The position numbers and the translations under genes are program-made. Below, in pieces: positions 56,820 through 64,000 of a stretch of DNA of 64,000 nucleotides (the stretch's first letter is position 1; each line of letters starts with the position of its first letter). Origin of the DNA: Bilabrum cf. latius (lineage: Eukaryota > Bigyra: Bicosoecida > Bigyra > Bicosoecida); assembly GCA_965178125.1 (NCBI GenBank), contig OZ237751.1:62001-126000 (forward strand), given 5' to 3'. The notes beneath the pieces were generated by a model. That model saw only the letters and a program-made list of their open reading frames with translations. It had not been told where the DNA came from and searched no databases.

Positions 56820-59800
56820 TTAAACTCCCTACGTATTCTGCAGGAGCACCCGGCCCACGGGGGCCTCCTGCGGCGTGGCCCCGACCAAGAACGACACCCC
56901 TTCATCGATACATTCGGTGAGCGCCAGATTAATCACTGCGTCCGCATACTCCCAATCCATTGGCCGCTCAACGATATATTTTCCGTGTGAATGTGCACTT
57001 GGCGCAGGTGCACCGGCTACACCAAGATCGCCTGCGGACAGCCCCTTCGAACGGGGAGCGCTGTCACGCGGCCAGGAGCATGGGCTGCAGCACATCCGAT
57101 GGGACACAGGCGGTTGGAGACATTGCTGGACGAACCATCCGGCCCTGGCAGCCATCTGGTCGCTTCTAGCAGCGTTGGCCAGGCGAAGCACCGACTCAGC
57201 CCATCCCGAGTGCGAGCAAAAAGCCTACGGCCAGGCTTTCGACTGCTACTGCTTGTGCATGCTCTGCATTCCGAGATCCGACAAACTTGGTCCCTCCTTT
57301 GTATGGATCAAACCCTGTATCGTGTCTCTGCTCGCCGACATCCGCAATCCAGGCACCGGTTCACCGTGGAGCTCTGATATGCTGCCCCCACTAGCTAGCG
57401 CACGCTCTCGCTCTTGTACCCCCTCCGCAACCGCCGCAAGTGCCGCGAGAGGGCCAGCAAAGTGTGCAAGCCCGCCGCCTGCTTTCACTTCGTTTCTCAT
57501 CTTGAGCATCTCGATAGCCAGCACCATTCCAGCCTGCTTCGGCTGCATCACCATCTGAGCTGTAGAGCTGCTCGTACGCACAAGGGTAGCCCTCTTGCTT
57601 GCGAACGGCTCGTTCTACAGCGCTAAGCCCAGCTGTACCGACGTGGTCCATGCCAGCGCAGCAAGCAGCAAACACGCAGGCAAGCACCCAGCAGCCACTG
57701 ACACTGCCATCATAGGCAGAGCGCCGTCGCAATTCACGTGTGCGATGCACTCATGCAGCCCGTGCTCGAAGGCCCAGAGGCCGACGATCCCCGCACCTGT
57801 GTACAGTCCTCCGAGCACCATGAGCACCACCTCGATCTGCGCGTTGCAGATGCCGCCGAGCCATAACCTCCTAGCCCCTAGAAACCCAGTGGAACCACCC
57901 ACAGCTAGCAGGTGCGCCAGAAACAGCCCCTCCAGCCCGTGCTTGACGGCGAGACCAGGCCACCAGGGCACCCAGAAGTCCTCCTCAGCGCGCGCTTGCT
58001 GCCACGCCTCTCGCTCTAGCCGCAGCAGCAAGCCCTCTCTTTGCTGCAGCTCCTGCGCCATGAGCGAGAGCACAGTGATGGTCACAATCAGGCCAATCTC
58101 ACCGGCCATCACCACGTGCACCGCCCCGTCCATCCAGCGAGTGCCCAGGTAGAGCAGCCGCACGCCAGTCACAAGCACGTACGGCACCCCGATGGGCACG
58201 ATCAAGTCCTGCACCGCCACCCCTGCCGCTGCGGGAGTGCGCCCCGCGATGGGCTCCCAGGCACCTTCTAGCCTGCGCATGGCGGTCCACAGCGCGCTAG
58301 CTAGTAGCATGCTAGGCATCTCCAGCACCGAGGACACCGCCAGGTGCATGGAACTGTGCTGCAAGGGCTGTCCCCCCGTGGTGTCTCTAGAGGGGCACCA
58401 GTGCGGAGCAGAGCACGGGATGGCCCGCCCTGCACCGTCGAGCCCCCGGAGGAGGCTGCGGCTCGGCACCGCGGGCAGCGATGCGCGCCTCGAGGCCCGC
58501 AGCAGAGGCAGTGTGCAGCAGCCCACTAGCAGGGGCGCGCCCGCACCGATTGTTGCCAGCCCCGCTGCGATCCATAGCCACGAGATGGAGGTGCTGAACT
58601 GAGCCTCAAAGCGGCTGCGCACCCTTTCGAGCGTGCTGGCCGCTTCCCAGCTGGATCCGTCGATTTCCGGCTAGCTCTGCGTGCACTCGAGGCAGTGGCT
58701 GGCTCGAAGCGCCGATTTGGCTGCAAGCGTCATAATCGCAGAGGGCGCGTGCAGCCCACAGACCAGGTTTCGAACGGCGAAGGAGGACGCCAGCGGGGGC
58801 ACACGAGAGGCTGACGGGTCATCCCTCGTTACCATCAATACCACATCATGCGACGAGGCATTCCACGGCGGCAGGGCATCAACTTCCCCTTGACTGAGGC
58901 CGCGCGAGCCTGCTAGCATCTTGGCCTCGTCCCATCCGTCTTGCATGCCAAGCTGTGCCACAGGGCCGCAGTGCGCCCTGTCCACCGCCTCTGTCAGACC
59001 CGTGCACAGCACATCTGCGGCCCTGGCTGATGCAAGCACTGCCAGGAGAACGCTCGCCACCGGAAGCACCGCCCCGCAACAGAACCCTGCCAGGCTGAGT
59101 CCCCGCAGCAGGCACCTCCGCCGAGGCTTCACCAGCTCGTCCTCTCTCGATGCCAGGGCGCTGGATCTCTTCCACCTGCCCGCTCTTCCGCGGTGCTCGA
59201 GCAGCTTGCGGTACAGCGCGGTGGACGTGCTCGGGACCTGCGCAGCGGGTGCAGCCTCTCTAGCACCGGCATCGAAATCGCCGCACGTTCGGGCGGGCGC
59301 CGACAGCATCAGCTCCACGGAGGCTTGCTGGGCCCTGCGACTCGCCCGCGAGGACGGCTCGATGCATTGCTGCTCTTGGTGACGTGGCACTGAGGGCAGC
59401 ACGGTAGCTGGGCCCGGCGTGCGGCAGCTGCCGATGCCATCTGCCCCGACCGTTGCATCGCTCAATGAGCCGTGACAACATGACTCAGCACCCATACTTC
59501 CTCGTCCGAGTGGCTGGCTTCTACTGATTTGATCGCCGTGATGTGAGTCACTCGACCGAGACGGCACATGCAATGGAGCAAATAGCTACCGCGGTTGGAG
59601 CTAGGTTTCGACAGTGTCTCCCGCCGGCCAATTCCCATCCGAAGCAGACGCGTGGCTCGCGTCGGACCGATGCAGGTGCCCCACTGACCCTCGCATCTGG
59701 CGCCTCACCCAGATAGCTGCACTCGTCAGCGCTGCCTGCCGAGGCATCACTGACGCCTCACCATCCTGCGCTATACTCTACTAGCAGCTGAGTCGCCCCC

Positions 59801-60566
59801 ACAGGCAGCTCCATCCACCCCACTGGCATACACCACCGGCAGCATCACGGTGTCCCTTGCCTCTTCCCCTCAGCCTCTGGCTGGAGCCGCCGCCACTGGC
59901 CCACACAGCCAGTGCCCATCGGCCGGCGAGTGCGGCCTCCGATTGCAGCGCAGCTTGCCCGGTGGGCCTGCCCCAGCGTGCCAGCACGGCATGAGCCATG
60001 GACATCCTGCGGGCGACACACGCGGGGCACAAGCCGCGATGAGTCGACATCTGCCTGCTCTGCAGAGTTGCTGGACCGCCTTGTTCGCAACGGCACGGGA
60101 TCGTGTCGATGGAAAGGGCCTATATGGACTTCAGGGCACGACCTAATGCTAGAGATGCCATTGAACGAGCAATTATTCTCTGCGACCTGGGAGACTCCAG
60201 CTGCAGCAAGAAGCCCGCCTGAATGGTCTTTCGTACCGGGCCACGATTTTGAGATACAGCCACGACGTCAACAATTGCCTGCAGCGCAGACAACGATCGG
60301 GCCGCAAATTTTGAGTCGCTGTCAAAGCATTGGTCCTTCGTTCGCCAAAAGGTGTCCCTAGTACACACGAAACGACTGAATGGATCGCTTTCGGCGATGA
60401 ACCGTCTCAAATGCCTGCAAGAGGCAGCAACGGCTCTACAGTCCGAGCCAGTCAGAAAGGAACATACCCGATAATTCAGATTTAGCGCTGCGTTTTGACG
60501 GAGCGAAGTCTGCTAGGCCCAAATCTGTTGATTGCAACCGATCGAATCGACATTCCGAACTTTCAT
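56820..60566 (-). CDS. F-box protein fused to a polytopic membrane domain
   Basis: 1248 residues in one frame from ATG 60564-60566 (the only ATG after TGA 60651) to TAA 56820-56822. TAG codons include a pair at 59778-59783. Residues about 30-75 fit an F-box (YRVCSFLTGSDCRAVAASCRHLRRFI). A helical stretch follows (LQAIVDVVAVSQ, MASLALGRALKSI), then about 300 low-complexity residues. The C-terminal half has a first helix (GFCCGAVLPVASVLLAVLA), an ectodomain with several Cys and a glycosylation site (to about 58680), then six or so more helices (for example WLWIAAGLATIGAGAPLLVG, VVLMVLGGLYTGAGIVGLW, MMAVSVAAGCLPACLLLAAL) and a cytosolic tail. The topology resembles a receptor with a large first loop; no family recognised. 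Two fused genes missed as one cannot be excluded, but no TGA or TAA separates them. Confidence 0.5.
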
Positions 60567-60904
60567 TGATCTAAAAATCAAAGGCAGCAAGTAGACAGGA
60601 GGTCCACACACTCGGGTGTGTATGACAAAAGCAACTGAGTTAAGCAACCGTCATAATTTCGCCTCTAGGACCGTGCTCGCAGCGATGCAATAATCGTTGG
60701 GATGAACGTTCGTTTGGTAGCAGCGAACCTTTTCCGTTTCGGGTCGATCCGTCGACGACCATCATCATCACTTCTACCGGGCTAAAGCAGGCGTCAGCGC
60801 AGTTTCCCTGTGTCTAGTAGAGTATTGCTACAGGGTTGATCGCAAACAAACGGACGCGGACGGTGTCCTTCGCAAGGTAGCAGCTACCGCGTGCTGAGCT
60901 TGCA
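60567..60904. other. Divergent intergenic region (338 bp)
   Basis: Separates two genes transcribed outward. It should hold both promoters. It is less GC-rich than the flanking genes; no TATA box, tRNA or strong repeat was recognised. Confidence 0.45.
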
Positions 60905-63900
60905 ATGACGGGGCCTGGAGTGCTGGTGATGCTCCTAGGCATCATGATATCCCTGTCTCCGGTAGAATCCATTAAAATAACTTCAACGTTCAAATCCGTG
61001 TGTCGCGTTGATGAATATCGCGGCGTTGAGGGCAAGAATATCAGCCACGCATGCGGCAGAGCCAGGAAACCTCCTCGGCGAATTCATCCTCCGCAACGTC
61101 CCAGCTCCGATCCGGACAGTGTAAGCCGTGCAGTTGTAGTCGAGAGAATATAGCAGCATCATGTTATGTCGAGGTCTGCGGGAACTTGCAGACAGCAATC
61201 GGCCATGCGCCCAGCAGCGGCTGAGCCTCCGGCGCAGCCGCCTACCTTTCGGAAGGAATCGCGCCGACCTTTGGATCAGGAAACCAATCAAAATGCAAGG
61301 ATGCTATAGGCCTCTGGGGGCGGGGTGGAGACCCACCGAGTGACTTGGGTAGGCGGCTACTACTGGGTGCTGGCTCTGCAGCCACGGGTCGTGGTGCCTC
61401 CCGGAGCCTCGAATCCGGGCGACCCAGCGCTGGGAGGGCCCCTAAAGCCGCCCGGTCCTCGATCCTACGATGAACTGCAAGCGATGACGGAGGCGCCCCG
61501 CGCGCTGTACCAAGAGACGCACGCCTCGGCGTGCGCGAGGGTCGGCCTCGTCCCCTCCAGCGAGCACGTCTCGTTGCGGCTGCCCCCCGACGCTGGACCC
61601 GGCGGGGGCATAGTGCAGCAGCAGGCCGTGGAGGACCCGAGCGATGCCTCCCAGCGCGCGGCGTGGGGTGTGCAGTACGCACAGGCCATCGCCCAGGGCC
61701 TGGGCCTGCCCCTGTCCGGCTCCCCGCTGGCGGGCTGCTGCACCCCGGCCATGTACTGCGGAGCACCCCCTGGCCCGGCCCGCAGCCAGGTGGGGCCCGC
61801 TGGGGACGCAGGGGCCGAGTGTGCGGTGCACGGTCTGGGTGGGACCGTGTATTCCAATTCCGGATGGTTCCAGGACTCGAGCCGCCGCCCCGTGTACACG
61901 TGTCTCGAGCGGAACGCCACCACGGGGGGCGGCATCGAGCCGTGGAGTGCCGCAGGAGTCGGCTCCGGATCGTTGGCCTACCACCAGGCGGTCGGTGGCA
62001 ACGGCTCTATGCCCGCTCCCCGGCTGCTGTCTGTGTCCTCAGACGGGGGCAGCGTGGAGGAGCTGAGGGAGTTCGACCGGGTGTCGCTGGAGGGCTGGGG
62101 GCTGGGGGAGGACCCGGGGGACATCGACGTGAGGCTAGGGGGGGCGCAGTGCACCTCCCCGCAGGTGTGCCACCGCACCTGCGAGCCGTGTTCCGGCCCG
62201 GGAGACTGCGACTCGAACAGGGCTTGCGTCACCTTCGCCGGCTCGGACCAGCAGCCCTCGAGGAGCGTGTGCCTGCCGCTGTGCCAGGTGCAGCCCATCG
62301 CAACGTCGGAGCTGTGTGCCTGCGGGCAGCAGTGCCGAACGTTCGCCACGAGCGCCCAGGGTTCCTTCGTGTCTCTTTGCGTGAATGGCGACATGGACCA
62401 GCAGGGCATCTGCCCCGCTGGTAGGTCCTACGCCCCCTCCTAGGGCGACAGCGCCATCGACTGCTGGGCCCCGGGGGGGCAGTGTGGGCTCGAGGGGGTT
62501 CTCCCAGCCATCGTGTCCAGCTAGGGACTGCCCTCCTCGGGGGTGATCAGGGCCGCTGACCCGCCCACTGCGGCGGGGGAGGAGCTGGGGGGCTCCCAGA
62601 GCACCATGGGGATGGTGGATGGGCTCGAGTCCACTGCTGTCAGGTATGACCTTGACATGCAGGGGAGGGGCTTCACCTGCCAGGAGGACGAGGACTGCTT
62701 GCCGGGGGCGGACGTGTGCAATGCAGTGCGGTGCATCCAGGGGTGCTGCGTGTCGTCTTCCAGCGGCCGGTGCGACACGGAGGAGCCAGCCGATCGAGCT
62801 GTCCGTCTGCACGGGGCCCTCGTGCCTGTCCCCCTGCCGCGACGGGCTGCTGCCCTGCTGCCCATGCCCGGCCCGCTGCCGCTTGGCTCGGCCGGCACGG
62901 GCGACACGAGGCTGGCTCCTGCCTCTGACGTGGACGACTCGCCCATGTCGCTGTTCCCTGGCACTGGAAGTGGTGGCTCGGCAGGCCAGGACCAAGCTGC
63001 GGTGGCAGGGGCCGGCCAGGGCGCCAGGCGCGCGCTGCGGGGTCTCTCGAACTCCTCGGACGACGACGATGCCAGCGGGGGTGCCGGGGACCATGGAAAT
63101 GGCACCACCGGTGTGCCGGCCGGGTTCGACCCTCCCTTTTTCGCCCGTCGGGTAGACGCCCTGTGGGTGGGATCCAACGGGTTCATGGGCAGGAACGGCA
63201 CGCATCCGTGCGGCGGACACTTTGGAGGTTTCGACTGCGGTCCGTTGAACCGGTACAGGGACTCGATTGCCCCTCTGCTGACCGACCTAAACCCCTCTGC
63301 CAGCGAGAGCGCCGCTCTGTGGGCCCGTGGCCTGCCTGACAACCGGAACCAGACCGATGTGGATGCAATTTCGCCCGAGAAGGTGGCGGCTTCGGGGGCG
63401 GCATGCGTGCGCTGGAAGGGGGTCCCGCTCTACGGGGGCCCTTTGGAAGACACGTGGAGCTTCACCGCGTGCCTGTTCGGGGACGGGGGTCTCCGCTGGA
63501 GGTATGAGGAGCTGCCTGTGGGGCGGGTGCCGGCGGTGACCCAGTTCCTGTCGGGGGTCAGGGACGAGATCGAGCAGGCGGACGACGCGCAGGCCGCGGC
63601 CACAGCGCTGCTCAGGCACTTCAGGCCCTCGGGCGGGTCGGCTGGCTCGCTGGGAGGCGCCGAGGACGGCTCCGACTTCGCGGTGCTGGGTACATCGGAC
63701 GTGCTGCTGGGCGCCGATGCCATTCAGGAGGCCTCCACCGTGGGGCTATGCCAGGCGGGGGCCAGCGCCTGCTTGTCGTCTAGGTGCGGCGAGGCAGGGC
63801 AAGAGATTCGCATGCAGTGGGCGGGCATCGGGTGCGGGGCTGGGCTGGGGACGGGGGCGGCCGGCGGGGCTGGGGTCAACGGCTCTGACGAGGCCGGGGT

Positions 63901-64000
63901 GCTGTGTCAGGTGGGTGCTGCCGTGTCACCAGCGAGGTGGGTGAAGCGACCCTCATGGGAGCGGGTCACCACCGTGATATCCGGCGAGACCGGCCCGGTG
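60905..64000 (+). CDS. Secreted multidomain surface protein with IPT-like and nidogen-like regions, 3' truncated by window edge
   Basis: Open from ATG 60905 to the window end (1032 codons) with sense TAGs such as 61151, 61307, 62441 and 62522. The N-terminus is a signal peptide (MTGPGVLVMLLGIMISLSPVES). After a Pro/Gln-rich stretch there are Cys-containing segments. An IPT/TIG-like segment follows (FDRVSLEGWGLGEDPGDIDV, CTSPQVC near 62070-62180) and Cys-rich modules (CHRTCEPCSGPGDCDSNRAC, CQVQP to CGQQC). Near 63150-63500 a nidogen-like block shows LWVGSNGFMG, DSIAPLLTDLNPS, VRWKGVPLY, FTACLFGDGGLRWRYEEL. IPT modules usually occur in receptors and matrix proteins. It probably acts in adhesion or as a matrix component; this is inference. 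A membrane anchor, if any, lies beyond the edge. Confidence 0.6.

Noticed and set aside
60415-60467. A 53-nt intron (GTATGT to TTGCAG, minus strand) in the F-box gene
   Set aside because: Splicing it breaks the frame soon after, whereas the unspliced reading gives the F-box-like sequence.
1-64000. Widespread pseudogenisation or sequencing error as the cause of in-frame TAGs
   Set aside because: Decay would produce TAA, TGA and frameshifts too; only TAG is found, across about fifteen genes with intact motifs.
1-64000. TAG = leucine, as reported in some other nuclear codes
   Set aside because: TAG lies repeatedly within CAG-rich stretches and polar helices; no conserved leucine position was found opposite TAG. 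Not excluded formally.

Overview
The window is a eukaryotic nuclear segment: GC-rich, very gene-dense and intron-poor, from a protist I cannot place. The evidence is spliceosomal GT-AG introns, a LINE retrotransposon, DNA polymerase theta, a bridge-like lipid-transfer protein of the FMP27/SABRE/BLTP2 type, a golgin, an F-box, a RAP domain and signal-peptide glycosidases. The dominant fact is the genetic code. Almost every gene is one long frame broken only by TAG codons; read with TAG as sense, each becomes a full-length protein ending at TGA or TAA. Sequence context (TAG inside CAG runs, TAG-TAG doublets, Gln-compatible family positions) points to UAG = glutamine with UAA and UGA kept as stops, the assignment in NCBI table 15. 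Under the standard code nearly all genes here would look like chains of fragments. Layout, left to right: the 3' part of a GH42-type beta-galactosidase (1-2336, +); a 5'-truncated LINE on the minus strand (about 2484-6160), whose reverse transcriptase frame also contains sense TAGs; a 3470-residue lipid-transfer protein (6280-16788, +) with one 5' intron; a helicase-polymerase POLQ (17083-25584, +); a small minus-strand mitochondrial-type RAP protein (25706-26311); two adjacent secreted glycosidases, GH78 alpha-L-rhamnosidase (26433-29621, +) and a GH99/GH71-like protein (29729-32290, +); a PDZ protein (32533-34338, +); a roughly 2960-residue charged low-complexity protein (34483-43374, -); a type II membrane protein with a Ser/Pro/Thr-repeat stalk (43855-46973, -); a coiled-coil protein of unknown function (47229-49865, +); an eight-helix protein built of two claudin-like units (50069-51831, -); a 33-bp x 20 minisatellite (51945-52604); a golgin-like coiled-coil protein (52695-55037, -); a membrane-anchored J-protein (55185-56672, +); an F-box plus polytopic membrane protein (56820-60566, -); and the 5' part of a secreted multidomain protein with IPT-like and nidogen-like regions (60905 to the edge, +). 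No operon logic applies. The themes are polysaccharide degradation (GH42, GH78, GH99-like, two of them adjacent), surface or secreted proteins, and housekeeping functions (DNA repair, lipid transfer, Golgi tethering, chaperone). Four genes carry a single short intron close to the start codon with a GTGAG donor. I saw no tRNA, rRNA or CRISPR.
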